Source of the DNA: Chitinophaga jiangningensis
GTDB taxonomy: Bacteria > Bacteroidota > Bacteroidia > Chitinophagales > Chitinophagaceae
Direction: 5' to 3'
Assembly: GCF_900142605.1 (NCBI RefSeq)
Contig: NZ_FRBL01000010.1
Coordinates: forward strand, 211,995 to 275,994
Length of the DNA stretch: 64,000 nt
How positions within the stretch are numbered: position 1 is the first letter of the stretch; the number at the start of each line of letters is the position of its first letter. The notes below the pieces were generated by a model, which was not told the origin of the DNA, did no database searches, and worked only from the letters and a program-made list of their open reading frames with translations. The position numbers and the translations under genes were made by a program. Shown here in pieces: positions 50,785-59,829 of the stretch.

Positions 50785-51549
50785 TTATGCAATGGATTGT
50801 CCTGTCAGGCGGCGATGGTACCAGTCCTCGTACCTTATTTTACCGAGGATGGCATCGGTGCCAGGCAGGAGGGAGTCTTCCTGCAATGTTGCACCAAAGT
50901 AGGTGGCCTGTGGATCTTCAATGAGCTGCCGGGAGTCTTCCGTTTCATTGAGGTAGTACCGGATGAGTTCATACATCGGCATGCTTTCCGGGCCCGCTAT
51001 TTCGATGGTGCCATTTTGGGGTGGTCTGACAGTGATGGCAGCCAGTGCAGCTACCACTTCATCTGCTGCAATGGGCTGTATCGGCATTGGAGAAATATGC
51101 ACCTGACCGTTGACGGTGGCGGCATTTGCAATGCGCGCAGCCAGTTCAAAAAACTGCGTGGAGCGCAGGATCGTATAGGGTACACCGGAAGCTTCTATTA
51201 ATGCTTCCTGCGCCATTTTGGAGCGCATGTACCCACTTTCCTGGAGTCGCTCCGCGCCTACAACGGACAAGGCTATATGATGGCGCACGTTTGCATATTG
51301 CTCTGCCGAGAGCAGATGAGTGGTAGATGCGGGAAAAAATGCAGCACTGGCGGGGCCTTCATAGGAAGGCGTATTGGAAACATCTATCACTACTTCAGTA
51401 CCTTTCATAATGGCGGGCAGGCCTTCCCCTGTGAGGGTGTTAACACCGGTTTGCCGGGCAGCCGGGATCACGGTATGACCTTCCTTTTTCAGTTTATCCA
51501 CGAGTCGCGCGCCTATAAGGCCGGTGCCGCCTACAACTACAATTTTCAT
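50785..51549 (-). CDS. NAD(P)-binding NmrA/SDR-a-type protein
   Basis: 254 aa. N-terminal MKIVVVGGTGLIGARLVDKL with the GGTGLIG cofactor loop. IALSVVGAERLQESGYMRSK and TILRSTQFFEL follow the atypical-SDR (NmrA/HSCARG) pattern without the classical YxxxK. It is a clear paralogue of the protein at 53523-54284, with matching segments along the whole length (for example YMRxKxAQEAL/EL and PYTIxRSTQF). It is the second gene of a four-gene operon. Confidence 0.9.
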   Translation of the reverse strand: MKIVVVGGTGLIGARLVDKLKKEGHTVIPAARQTGVNTLTGEGLPAIMKGTEVVIDVSNTPSYEGPASAAFFPASTTHLLSAEQYANVRHHIALSVVGAERLQESGYMRSKMAQEALIEASGVPYTILRSTQFFELAARIANAATVNGQVHISPMPIQPIAADEVVAALAAITVRPPQNGTIEIAGPESMPMYELIRYYLNETEDSRQLIEDPQATYFGATLQEDSLLPGTDAILGKIRYEDWYHRRLTGQSIA

Positions 51550-51566
51550 AACCTCAGTTTTTTTGT

Positions 51567-52595
51567 TTAGTTAATGGCAATGGAGCGTTGCGCGTTATCG
51601 TAGCTATTGCTGGTTGCGTCCACCTTCAGTGCATGCCGGATCACGGCTGCCGCCTGTAGCAGTGCTGTTTGTACAGCAGGTACGGAAGCAATGGGATTGA
51701 GCAGGCCATAGTCGTGAATGAGACCACCGTAGCGGGTGAGGGTAACCGGTACGCCGGCTTCATTCAGCTTGCGGGCATATGCTTCTCCCTCGGAGCAGAG
51801 CACGTCGTTTTCTGCGGTTTGGATCAGTGCCGGCGGCAAGCCTTTGAGTTGTTCCTGAGTGGCCTGTAACGGGGACGCATATATTTCCCTGCGGTCTTTT
51901 TTCTCCGGCAGGTAATTATCCCAAAACCATTTCATCATGTTTCGCGTGAGGAAGCGGCCTTCGCCAAAGGCTTTATAGGATTCGGTTTTGAAATCCGCAT
52001 CCGTAACGGGCCAGAGCAACACCTGTTGTTTGATGGCGGGGCCATGTTTCATTTTTGCCATCAGTGCGATGGCTGCTGCCATGTTTCCGCCCACGCTATT
52101 GCCTGCCACTGCGAGGTTTTTACCGTTAACGCCGATTTCGGTCCCACGCTCAGCTACCCATTTTAAGGCTGCGTAAATCTGGTTGATGGCTACCGGGTAT
52201 TGTGCTTCCGGGGACGGGGTGTAGTCGGGGAAAACTGCTACTGCACCAGCGTGTACAACGAGGTCGCGCACCAGTCTTCTATGCGTCGGGTAATCGCCCA
52301 GTACCCAGCCGCCACCATGAATGTAGAGGAACACAGGGGCGTGTGCCGGGCAGTTGAGTGGTTTGGTAATATGCAGTTTTACTTCCAGTCCATCCTGTGT
52401 GATGGTTAGTTCGGATTCTTCGATACCGGAGTAATCTACTGCTACCGAGTTTTGTGCATCCGTTAACACCTGGCGGGCGGCCACCGGGGTGAGCTCTTCG
52501 AGGGGTTTGCCTTTTCCGGCATTTAATACTTTCAGAAATGCTCTCACTTCCTTCAGAATATGGGGGTCGTTTTCTGCTTTAACAATTTGTGTCAT
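51567..52595 (-). CDS. HSL-type alpha/beta hydrolase (lipase/esterase)
   Basis: 342 aa. Hormone-sensitive-lipase family: HGGGWVLGDYPTHRRLV provides the oxyanion hole, GNSVGGNMAAAI the nucleophilic Ser, the acid Asp lies in the TAENDVLCSEGEAY region, and His is in LIHDYGLLNP. No signal peptide, so cytosolic. It heads the operon lipase, Rossmann protein, hydrolase, YCII with gaps of 17, 37 and 43 bp. The natural substrate is an unknown ester. Confidence 0.93.
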   Translation of the reverse strand: MTQIVKAENDPHILKEVRAFLKVLNAGKGKPLEELTPVAARQVLTDAQNSVAVDYSGIEESELTITQDGLEVKLHITKPLNCPAHAPVFLYIHGGGWVLGDYPTHRRLVRDLVVHAGAVAVFPDYTPSPEAQYPVAINQIYAALKWVAERGTEIGVNGKNLAVAGNSVGGNMAAAIALMAKMKHGPAIKQQVLLWPVTDADFKTESYKAFGEGRFLTRNMMKWFWDNYLPEKKDRREIYASPLQATQEQLKGLPPALIQTAENDVLCSEGEAYARKLNEAGVPVTLTRYGGLIHDYGLLNPIASVPAVQTALLQAAAVIRHALKVDATSNSYDNAQRSIAIN

Positions 52596-52652
52596 GGCTT
52601 AAACTTGTTGTGATTAACTGTGTGTAGAATAGTTGCAATTTCACCAGGGGGC

Positions 52653-52955
52653 TTACTGGTCGAGCCTTAGTTTTCTTGCCATCCGGGCGTTAATAGAAGC
52701 GATATAAGTGCCTGCGTTGAGTACGAGTGTGCCTTTTTCTCCCGATATGGAAGTAATGGCGTATACAATTTTTCCGGCATCACTGCCAGCGCTGGCTGTC
52801 AACTCAACATATTCATCGATATGAAAATCTTCCGGATCAAGGCGGATATCATACTCGCCACAGTATAAACAAACGGTGTCGGTGGTGAAATCCACGCAGT
52901 AGCCATTGTTGTACAGTTCCTGCAAGGCGGCTGCGAGTGAAACGTAATCTTTCAT
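52653..52955 (-). CDS. Small conserved Bacteroidota protein
   Basis: 100 aa, with no signal peptide or membrane segment. The pattern SLAAALQELYNNGYCVDF, LRLDPEDFHIDEYVEL-like text and IVYAITSISGEKGTLVLNAG matches a small family in Bacteroidota that I recall being annotated, probably wrongly, as phosphoribosylpyrophosphate synthetase. It has none of the PRPP-synthetase motifs. It lies 57 bp before the lipase gene on the same strand. Function unknown. Confidence 0.78.
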   Translation of the reverse strand: MKDYVSLAAALQELYNNGYCVDFTTDTVCLYCGEYDIRLDPEDFHIDEYVELTASAGSDAGKIVYAITSISGEKGTLVLNAGTYIASINARMARKLRLDQ

Positions 52956-53055
52956 ATGGGTAAAAATTTTGCGTTAATAAATCAGCGATGCGTGTATGCG
53001 TGTCTGTTATCCTGTCTGATGTTGCATTTTTTCTGCGAGGCACTTATATCCGCCG

Positions 53056-53241
53056 CTATTCATCGTGCGTTGGTGCGTCTTCGCCGGCGAATGGCTGTTC
53101 TACCATGCGGAGGTCCTCATTCATAAATTCAGCACCTTCGCTTTCATTGTGATCCGGCTCTTCATGGATTACGTTGCCGTACTCCCGTTCGCCGTTTTTA
53201 GGATCCTGATGGGGATGGAGATGAAAAAATGGAATATGCAT
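53056..53241 (-). CDS. Small acidic hypothetical protein
   Basis: 61 aa from the ATG at 53241 (MHIPFFHLHPHQDPKNGERE). The upstream part of the longer frame is low-complexity Arg-rich text and unlikely to be coded. The C-terminal half is very acidic (HEEPDHNESEGAEFMNEDLR) and probably disordered. I do not recognise a family. The 281-bp stretch 53242-53522 beyond it shows nothing I can support. Confidence 0.5.
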   Translation of the reverse strand: MHIPFFHLHPHQDPKNGEREYGNVIHEEPDHNESEGAEFMNEDLRMVEQPFAGEDAPTHDE

Positions 53242-53522
53242 GACGCAAGATTTTATGGGTGATAGATAATAGATTCCCAGGCCGCTTCCCTCGCGGGATC
53301 GGGCAGCTGTTATTGCCATATGGGAATCAATGAGAAAGGTGGTAGAGATGAATTGCCTCCTGTTGACCTGTAGTGTAGCTGACCGGACATCCGTACGGAT
53401 AAGTACGCCGGCGTGGGGATATCCTCGTGCACGAACAGGTGGAAAGTGCACTCCCGTTACAACTGCCTCTACAGGCTGACACCCGTCATCTTCGTTTTAT
53501 CAACAAGTAGCAATTCAGGTGG

Positions 53523-54284
53523 TTATGCCTTTACAGTCTGAGCCTGTGTGGCCCACCATTTATCAAAATTGATAGCGCCTAATTCTGCTTTGCCGGCAGG
53601 AACAAGGGCTTCATGGGAAACTTCGCCACCAAAATACACCGGCTTACCGTTAGGTATTACCTTCCTGGGGTCATTGGCCAGCTGCAGGTAATGCTCAACG
53701 ATTTCATACATTTTGAACCGTTCAGGCCCTGCAATTTCAACATAGCCATTCACTGGTGTACCGGTCGCATGGGTGGCGACTAATCTAGCAACATCGTCGG
53801 AGGCAATTGGTTGAACGAGCACATCCGATAAATGTACTTCGTTGCCCTCTGTAGCCTGGTTAGCAATCCCACCCAGAAATTCCAGGAACTGGGTACTGCG
53901 AACGATGGTGTATGGTATGCCCGATTGCTTAATCAGCTCTTCCTGCGCCAGTTTGGCGCGCATGTAGCCAATGTTCTGCATGAGGTCAGTACCTACGATC
54001 GACAATGCCACGTGATGTTTCACTCCTGCATTGGTTTCCGCTGCCAGCAGGTTGCGGCCTGCTGTCTGGAAGAATTCCATTACTGCATTATCTTCAAAGG
54101 AAGGGGAGTTAGCCAGGTCAATTACAATATCTGTGCCCTGCATCGCCTCTGCCAGTCCCTCCCCTGTAACGGTGTTGATGCCGGTAGCCGGAGAGGCTGC
54201 GATTACCTGGTGTCCCGCCTGGCGAAGGTTGTTGACTACTTTTGTTCCTATGAGGCCAGAGCCTCCGATTACGACGATTTTCAT
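53523..54284 (-). CDS. NAD(P)-binding NmrA/SDR-a-type protein, probable sigma-54 target
   Basis: 253 aa, paralogue of the protein at 50785-51549: MKIVVIGGSGLIGTKVVNNL, VALSIVGTDLMQNIGYMRAK and PYTIVRSTQFLEFL. It has the GGSGLIG cofactor loop and no classical SDR Tyr-Lys pair. It is monocistronic. The 160-bp upstream region holds a candidate sigma-54 promoter and a 20-bp palindrome, and the adjoining gene encodes a sigma-54 activator, so this gene is the most likely local target. Its substrate is unknown. Confidence 0.9.
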   Translation of the reverse strand: MKIVVIGGSGLIGTKVVNNLRQAGHQVIAASPATGINTVTGEGLAEAMQGTDIVIDLANSPSFEDNAVMEFFQTAGRNLLAAETNAGVKHHVALSIVGTDLMQNIGYMRAKLAQEELIKQSGIPYTIVRSTQFLEFLGGIANQATEGNEVHLSDVLVQPIASDDVARLVATHATGTPVNGYVEIAGPERFKMYEIVEHYLQLANDPRKVIPNGKPVYFGGEVSHEALVPAGKAELGAINFDKWWATQAQTVKA

Positions 54285-54320
54285 GACTTGATTTTTATTT
54301 TTTAGTGATGCTACCTATTA

Positions 54321-54337
54321 GGCCAATGCCATGCCAA
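54321..54337 (-). promoter_or_regulatory. Candidate sigma-54 promoter
   Basis: On the minus strand the sequence reads TTGGCATGGCATTGGCC, with GG and GC separated by 10 bp as required at -24/-12. It differs from the TTGGCACG-N4-TTGCA consensus at three positions. The predicted start site near 54310 leaves a leader of about 26 bp before the Rossmann-protein ATG at 54284. Confidence 0.6.
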
Positions 54338-54389
54338 TGCACTTAAAAAATTGATAATCAATTAGTAATGAAAATTCCCCATTTCGATT

Positions 54390-54409
54390 TTTCACTTTAT
54401 AAAGTGAAA
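54390..54409. promoter_or_regulatory. 20-bp perfect palindrome, candidate enhancer (UAS) for the sigma-54 activator
   Basis: TTTCACTTTATAAAGTGAAA lies about 80-100 bp upstream of the predicted sigma-54 start site, the usual distance for NtrC-type enhancer sites, and 36 bp from the end of the activator gene. Confidence 0.55.
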
Positions 54410-54444
54410 CCACCATAGCTTTCACCAAATATGGGGAAATGGCA

Positions 54445-57072
54445 TCAGGAGAAGTAATCCCTTTTAGTAATGTTCAGTTTCTTCATTTTAGAATGTAAGG
54501 TGTTGCCGGGAATGTCTAATACCTCCGCGGCACTGCCTACACCGGAAATCTTTCCTGCACAGCGTTTCAGCGTTTCTATAATATAGGCACGCTCTACTTC
54601 TTCCAGGGTCCGGTTCAGTAAAAACGCCTGCTCCTGCTTATCGGAATCTGTATGACGTGGAATATACACATCATTCAGGGTGTGATCTGTGGCCAGTAAT
54701 ACACTTCTTTCAATCAGATGTTCCAGTTCCCTCACATTACCTGGCCAGGTATAACTTCGCAGTTGCTGTATCACCCGCGGGGAAATTTTCCGGATATTAC
54801 GCCCGGTATTCCTGCTATATTTTTTAACGAAGAAATACGCGAGGGCTTCAATATCCTCCAGGCGCTCGCGCAGCGGTGGCAGCGAAATTGGAAATACATT
54901 CAACCTGAAATAGAGATCGGCACGGAAGCGTCCCGCCTTTACCTCCTCCTCCAGGTTACGGTTGGTAGCGGCTATCAGGCGCACATTTATTTTGATGACC
55001 TGCTTGCCGCCTACGCGCTCCAGCTCCCGCTCCTGGATCACGCGCAATAGCTTGGCCTGCGCTTCCAGCGGTAGTTCCCCGATTTCATCCAAAAAGAGGG
55101 TACTGTTATGTGCCAGCTCAAACTTGCCCAGGCGCCGGTCGATAGCACCGGTAAAAGCGCCTTTTTCATGGCCAAACAATTCGCTTTCTATCAGGTTGGC
55201 GGGAAGGGCCGCACAATTTACTTTCACCATTAAATGCTCCTTTCGCGGAGAGCTGTTGTGGATAGCCCTTGCAATTAACTCCTTGCCGGTTCCGGTTTCT
55301 CCCAAAATTAAAACCGTGGTATTTGATTCCGCCACCAGTCCCATCAGCCGGTATACTTCCTGCATGGTTTCGCCGCTGCCAATGATTTCTGAAAAGTTAT
55401 AAATGGTTTTAATCTGCTCTTTCAGATAATCGTTTTCAATTTCCAGCTGCTTCTTATATGCAATCAGCTGCTCGTTTGCCAGGATGTTGGCCACTGCAAT
55501 TGCAATCTGTGAACAGATCCCTTTTAACAACAGCGGGCCAAGTGAATCGGCCAGCAGCCAGATGGAGCCTATGTTTTTATCGCCTACACGCAAGGGCAGT
55601 CCGTACATATTTTTATATCCGGTGGTGTTCCACAGTTTGGCATACGCACTACCATTCCTCAGCTCTTCCTGCACATTAAATACTACACCCTCCTTACTGG
55701 CCAGCACCTGCGCGGTATACTGTTCATGCACGGTAATCGTATTGCCGGACATTTTATCGAAATTGACTTTCGCGTTGGCGAACAGGCTGGCATCGTACAT
55801 AAACACGTTCAGGTGTATACCATCGCTTTCCATTACACGGATCATGGCCAGTTGGGTATTCATCGTTTGGGCCAGTACTTCAAATATCGCAGCCTGCAGG
55901 TCTGCCTTCGTCCGCACTTTGGTAATAGCGCTGCTGAAGCCCAGCAAAAACGCCTGTTCCTCCTGTTTTTTGCTCACCTGCTCGTTGGCCATAATATTAG
56001 CCAGCGCCGTGGATATCTGCGAACAGATACCCTGCAGCAATTCGATCTTGATTTCCTGGATGTCCAACAGGAGGATGCCCAGGTTGTTTTCTCCATTGCG
56101 TAACCGCACTCCCACAAAATTCCGGAAACCCATCTTTTTCCATAACGCCAGGTAGCTCGAAGTAATACCCCGCTGTATTTCCCTTTCCACGTTAAACAAC
56201 AGGGGGATGGCACTGTTGAGCACACGGTTTTGGAGACCGTCGTTAATCGGGTATTTTGTTTTTACCAGTACCTGTAAGGCTTTCTCGTCCCGCTTAATGG
56301 TGCCGAGATCGTACACGTAGGCGGATAGTGTAGTTTTATCTTCATTGATCCGTCGGATAACGAAGCCGCTGTTCTGATCCAGTTTACGGAGCGCTGATCG
56401 CAGGGCCCTGGTGAGGTCTTCCTTCGTACGCACGGCTGCAATCTCACTGCTGAAGTCCAGCAAAAAGGATTTTTCTTTTTCTTTATTCAGTATTTCTTCG
56501 TTTTTGATAATATTGGAAACTGCACTGGAGAGCTGTGGGGCAAAGCCTTTCATCACACCCCGGAGTTCGGCGGTGAAGCTGTCCGTACGGTCGGAGTAGA
56601 GATGTATAAATCCCATTGGTTTTCCTTCTTTCATCAGGCGGGTCATCAGGATTTCCCGCACGCCGCCTTCGTAATTGACCCGCAGGAAGGGCGGACTTTT
56701 CGGCTCGTCCATAATGTCTTCCAGTAAAAAAGATACTGGCTCCTCGGAATGCAATACCGCCTGGATGAAAGGATCATTCAGTGAAAAGTGCGCCTGTACC
56801 ATTTCTTTGTAACGGGGATGGGTGCGGATGGGGGAGCCTTCGTTGTCCAGCAGGAAAGGCCAGTAGGTTTCGTCTTTATGGTCGATGAGGGTGATGATGG
56901 TGTGGGTGAAGTAAAACAGGCCCTTGATCCGGTTTTTGAACAGTGTAATCAGGTCATTTTTTTCCCTGATCCTGGTGATATCATTGCCCAGGTCGAGCAA
57001 TACCTTTCTTTCCTGTTCCAGTATTGCTTTTGAAGGAGCGGGTGCGCTGTCGTTTTTAGCGTTTCTTTTCAT
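54445..57072 (-). CDS. Sigma-54-dependent activator with three GAF domains
   Basis: I chose the ATG at 57072 (875 aa, MKRNAKND). Three GAF-like sensor units are linked by helices that repeat a theme ([51 protein letters not shown]), at roughly residues 25-200, 205-375 and 380-545. The AAA+ domain has Walker A GETGTGKE at 591-598, the sigma-54 contact loop GAFTGA at 638-643, [16 protein letters not shown] (Walker B) and [19 protein letters not shown] Fis-type helix-turn-helix ends the protein ([20 protein letters not shown]). There is no receiver domain, so it senses a small ligand directly. Confidence 0.95.
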   Translation of the reverse strand: MKRNAKNDSAPAPSKAILEQERKVLLDLGNDITRIREKNDLITLFKNRIKGLFYFTHTIITLIDHKDETYWPFLLDNEGSPIRTHPRYKEMVQAHFSLNDPFIQAVLHSEEPVSFLLEDIMDEPKSPPFLRVNYEGGVREILMTRLMKEGKPMGFIHLYSDRTDSFTAELRGVMKGFAPQLSSAVSNIIKNEEILNKEKEKSFLLDFSSEIAAVRTKEDLTRALRSALRKLDQNSGFVIRRINEDKTTLSAYVYDLGTIKRDEKALQVLVKTKYPINDGLQNRVLNSAIPLLFNVEREIQRGITSSYLALWKKMGFRNFVGVRLRNGENNLGILLLDIQEIKIELLQGICSQISTALANIMANEQVSKKQEEQAFLLGFSSAITKVRTKADLQAAIFEVLAQTMNTQLAMIRVMESDGIHLNVFMYDASLFANAKVNFDKMSGNTITVHEQYTAQVLASKEGVVFNVQEELRNGSAYAKLWNTTGYKNMYGLPLRVGDKNIGSIWLLADSLGPLLLKGICSQIAIAVANILANEQLIAYKKQLEIENDYLKEQIKTIYNFSEIIGSGETMQEVYRLMGLVAESNTTVLILGETGTGKELIARAIHNSSPRKEHLMVKVNCAALPANLIESELFGHEKGAFTGAIDRRLGKFELAHNSTLFLDEIGELPLEAQAKLLRVIQERELERVGGKQVIKINVRLIAATNRNLEEEVKAGRFRADLYFRLNVFPISLPPLRERLEDIEALAYFFVKKYSRNTGRNIRKISPRVIQQLRSYTWPGNVRELEHLIERSVLLATDHTLNDVYIPRHTDSDKQEQAFLLNRTLEEVERAYIIETLKRCAGKISGVGSAAEVLDIPGNTLHSKMKKLNITKRDYFS

Positions 57073-57155
57073 ACTGAAAAGAACCCGCGGATTACGAAAA
57101 ATGTTCGATTTAATGCAACAGCCCCGGAGCGCATGGTGCAATCCGGGGCTGTTAT

Positions 57156-58490
57156 TTATTTAGCTAATATCTTCGCTTTCTCTGCATCAAATTCATCTTG
57201 CGACAATATACCCGCATCCAGCAGCTCTTTCAGGTCCAGCAGCGCCTTTTTCTTATCGGCCATCGGGTTGTTGTCGGTAGCCGCGGGGGTAGGAGCGGGG
57301 CCGGCTTTTGCCTGCGGGGAGTTGTACGATAACAACAGTGCGGCAATTTCATTGAACCCTTTGATGGAGGCATAATCGATGGCTTTCTGCTCTTTGCTGT
57401 TGACGAAGGTGACATCGGCACCTTGTTCCAGCAGGTATTTTACGATATCTTTTTTTCCGGCAGATGCGGCATAGTGCAGGGCACTATTGCCGCCTTCGTC
57501 CTGGATGTTGATGTTGGCGCCTTGTTCCAGTAATAGTTTCACCATGCTGAGGTGGCCGTTTTTGGCGGCTACATGCAGCAAACTTTCCCCACCGTTGGAA
57601 TAGCTGTGGTTAAAGGAGAAGGTGCTGTTGAGGGAAAGGTTATTGGCCGTTTCCACCCATTCGAGGTAGCTGTTGACCACCGTAGTGTTGTCGGATACGG
57701 GCTGACTGAAATTTACATCAATACCTTTGTTTAGCAGCATGCTCACGATTTCCTTCTGGTTATTGGCGCAGGCGTACCAGATGGGCGACAGCCCATCTTT
57801 GGACGTGATGTTGACATCAGCGCCTTTATCCACGAGGAGATTGGTGAGTGCGCGATTGGTATCGTAACAGGCGATCAGCAGGGCAGATTCGCCGGCATGG
57901 TTGGTATGATTGAGGTCCGCGTAATGCTCGATCAGCTGAGTGGCGATCACGGGATTTTTAGCTCTTACCGCCACCAGCAGGGGGCTGTCGCCCGCTTTAT
58001 TGGTGGTGTTTACATCCGCACCGTTATCCAGCAGCAGTTGCACAATATCTTTATTGCGCCAGGCGGCGGCAATGAGCAGTGGTGTTTCGGCGTCGTTGTT
58101 GGCGATGTCCACGTTGCTGCCGTTGCGGATCAGCGCTTCCATGATTTCTTTCTGGCCGGTGCGGGCGCAGAGGTGCAGGAGGCCGTTGCCGTTATAATCG
58201 TTGATATCCGTACGTGCGCCGCTTTCCAGCAGGTGCAGTGCGGTTTGTTTTTGTTTTTGCAGGCAGGCGAAGTAGAAAGGCGTTTCGCCGTTATGATCTT
58301 CGTAATCGAGGGCGGCCCCTGCTTCCAGGAGTAGCTTTACGAGGTCCTGGTAGCCGTGGTGTGCGGCGTAATGCAGGGCGGTGCGCCCCTTTTCGTCTGT
58401 ATACGTAACATCTACTTCGTTGTTGGCCAACAGGATTTCGGCAATTTTACGTTTACCGCTTTCGCAGGCCACAATAAAAGACATGGACAT
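57156..58490 (-). CDS. Ankyrin-repeat protein with C-terminal SHOCT domain
   Basis: 444 aa, about ten ankyrin repeats from residue 1 to about 395, for example [39 protein letters not shown] and [20 protein letters not shown]. One repeat is interrupted by an insert of about 30 residues (SNGGESLLH follows it). A Pro/Ala linker leads to a SHOCT domain ([20 protein letters not shown], then AEKAKILAK), a short oligomerisation or membrane-associating motif. No signal peptide. It starts 4 bp after the second ankyrin gene, so both are one operon. The partner proteins are unknown. Confidence 0.92.
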   Translation of the reverse strand: MSMSFIVACESGKRKIAEILLANNEVDVTYTDEKGRTALHYAAHHGYQDLVKLLLEAGAALDYEDHNGETPFYFACLQKQKQTALHLLESGARTDINDYNGNGLLHLCARTGQKEIMEALIRNGSNVDIANNDAETPLLIAAAWRNKDIVQLLLDNGADVNTTNKAGDSPLLVAVRAKNPVIATQLIEHYADLNHTNHAGESALLIACYDTNRALTNLLVDKGADVNITSKDGLSPIWYACANNQKEIVSMLLNKGIDVNFSQPVSDNTTVVNSYLEWVETANNLSLNSTFSFNHSYSNGGESLLHVAAKNGHLSMVKLLLEQGANINIQDEGGNSALHYAASAGKKDIVKYLLEQGADVTFVNSKEQKAIDYASIKGFNEIAALLLSYNSPQAKAGPAPTPAATDNNPMADKKKALLDLKELLDAGILSQDEFDAEKAKILAK

Positions 58491-58494
58491 GATA

Positions 58495-59685
58495 CTATGC
58501 TTTTTGTTTTAGAAGGAGTTCCACGGTTTTGGCTTTCAGGTTATCCTGAGCGGCCAGGTCCATGGCGCTTTGATCCTGGTCGTTGGTGATGCTGGCATCC
58601 GTGCCGTTTTCCAGTAATAGTTTTACTTTTTTATAGAGATGCTGAGCGGCCTTTTGGTCGTAGTTCACGTTATAGCCGCATACTTTATGCAGCAGCGTGT
58701 TCCCTTCATCATCTCTCCGGTGGACGTCAATGGCACCGGTTTCCAGTATGCCGGCAAGCATTTCGGCAGGGTATTCCGCTACCCAGTCCAGCGCTGCTTT
58801 CGGTTTGCTATAGTATGGGGAGGTCTGATAGATATCGGCTCCATCTTCCAGCAAAGTTTTCACCAGTTCCACTTCTTCTGCAGCAGCCCTGCTGCGCATG
58901 CGCAAGGCGCCACAGATCAGTGTTTCACCGGATTTATTGGCCTGGTTGAAATCTGCCGGTGCATATTGTGCCAGCTTCTTGTATAGGTCGGCATTGCATA
59001 CCTGGTGAATGAGGGCGGCATAAAATGCGGATTCCTCATTTTTACCGGGTTGATTAGGATCTGCACCACGTTCCAGTAGCAGGTCCAGGTATTTCAACTT
59101 CCGGTTGCCGATAACGATGTGCAGTGGGGTTTCCTTTACAATGTTGCCATCGTTCGGGTCAATGCCCTGGTCCATCAGGTATTCCAGGTATTTTACACCG
59201 GTATCTTCCTTGATGCTGAACTCCCGCGTGATGTTAAACAGGTAGTTCTCCTCATAATTATTTTTAAAGCGTGGATCGCAACCTGCATCTACCAGTACGG
59301 AGATGGCCTCTATCGGTACATTGAGCGTAAAAGCCAGCAGGAGTAAGGATTTATTGTTAACAGTGTCGTTAATGTTATCGAATTTGGCAATGAATTTTCC
59401 CAGGAAATCCAGTGCTTCCGGTTCGTTTGTGATGTACCGCAGTACACATTCCAATGCGGACCTGTCCAGCGTTTCGTACTCATACACGTCCGTATCAATA
59501 CTGCCATTGTCGGCCAGTGCGAGCAGCAGTTCATATTGCTTGGCTCTGGCTAACTGATCATAGATGTAACGTTTATCATGATCGGCCAAATCTTTTGATA
59601 ATTTTTCGTGCTGTTGTATGCGTTGTATGGCATCGGCCCATTGGCTCTTCCTGAGCGCATCCGCCAGGTTATTCACATCTGTCAT
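58495..59685 (-). CDS. Ankyrin-repeat protein
   Basis: 396 aa. The N-terminus (ADALRKSQWADAIQRIQQH, then ANDNGSIDTDVYEY-like text) is degenerate. Clear ankyrin repeats follow: KETPLHIVIGNRKLKYLDLLLERGADPN, KSGETLICGALRMRSRAAAEEV and DEGNTLLHKVCGYNVNYDQK, with a last repeat at QDQSAMDLAAQDNLKAKTVE. It is cytosolic. It is the first gene of the two-gene ankyrin operon, 4 bp upstream of the SHOCT-bearing partner. Tandem ankyrin genes suggest a protein-binding pair. Confidence 0.9.
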   Translation of the reverse strand: MTDVNNLADALRKSQWADAIQRIQQHEKLSKDLADHDKRYIYDQLARAKQYELLLALADNGSIDTDVYEYETLDRSALECVLRYITNEPEALDFLGKFIAKFDNINDTVNNKSLLLLAFTLNVPIEAISVLVDAGCDPRFKNNYEENYLFNITREFSIKEDTGVKYLEYLMDQGIDPNDGNIVKETPLHIVIGNRKLKYLDLLLERGADPNQPGKNEESAFYAALIHQVCNADLYKKLAQYAPADFNQANKSGETLICGALRMRSRAAAEEVELVKTLLEDGADIYQTSPYYSKPKAALDWVAEYPAEMLAGILETGAIDVHRRDDEGNTLLHKVCGYNVNYDQKAAQHLYKKVKLLLENGTDASITNDQDQSAMDLAAQDNLKAKTVELLLKQKA

Positions 59686-59829
59686 GGTTACTAAAGATAT
59701 GTGGGTTAAGGTATATCCAAGCCAGGCCTGGGCGCCAAATGTAAGGGATAAAAATAAAAATGCAAAAGGCAGGCGCAGAAATCCCTGGTTTCAGGGATCA
59801 GCCACGTGGAGGTACAAACGAAAAATTAC

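Noticed and set aside
55484..56155. 223-aa plus-strand frame opposite the sigma-54 activator
   Set aside because: Ser/Ile-rich antisense shadow inside conserved GAF coding sequence.
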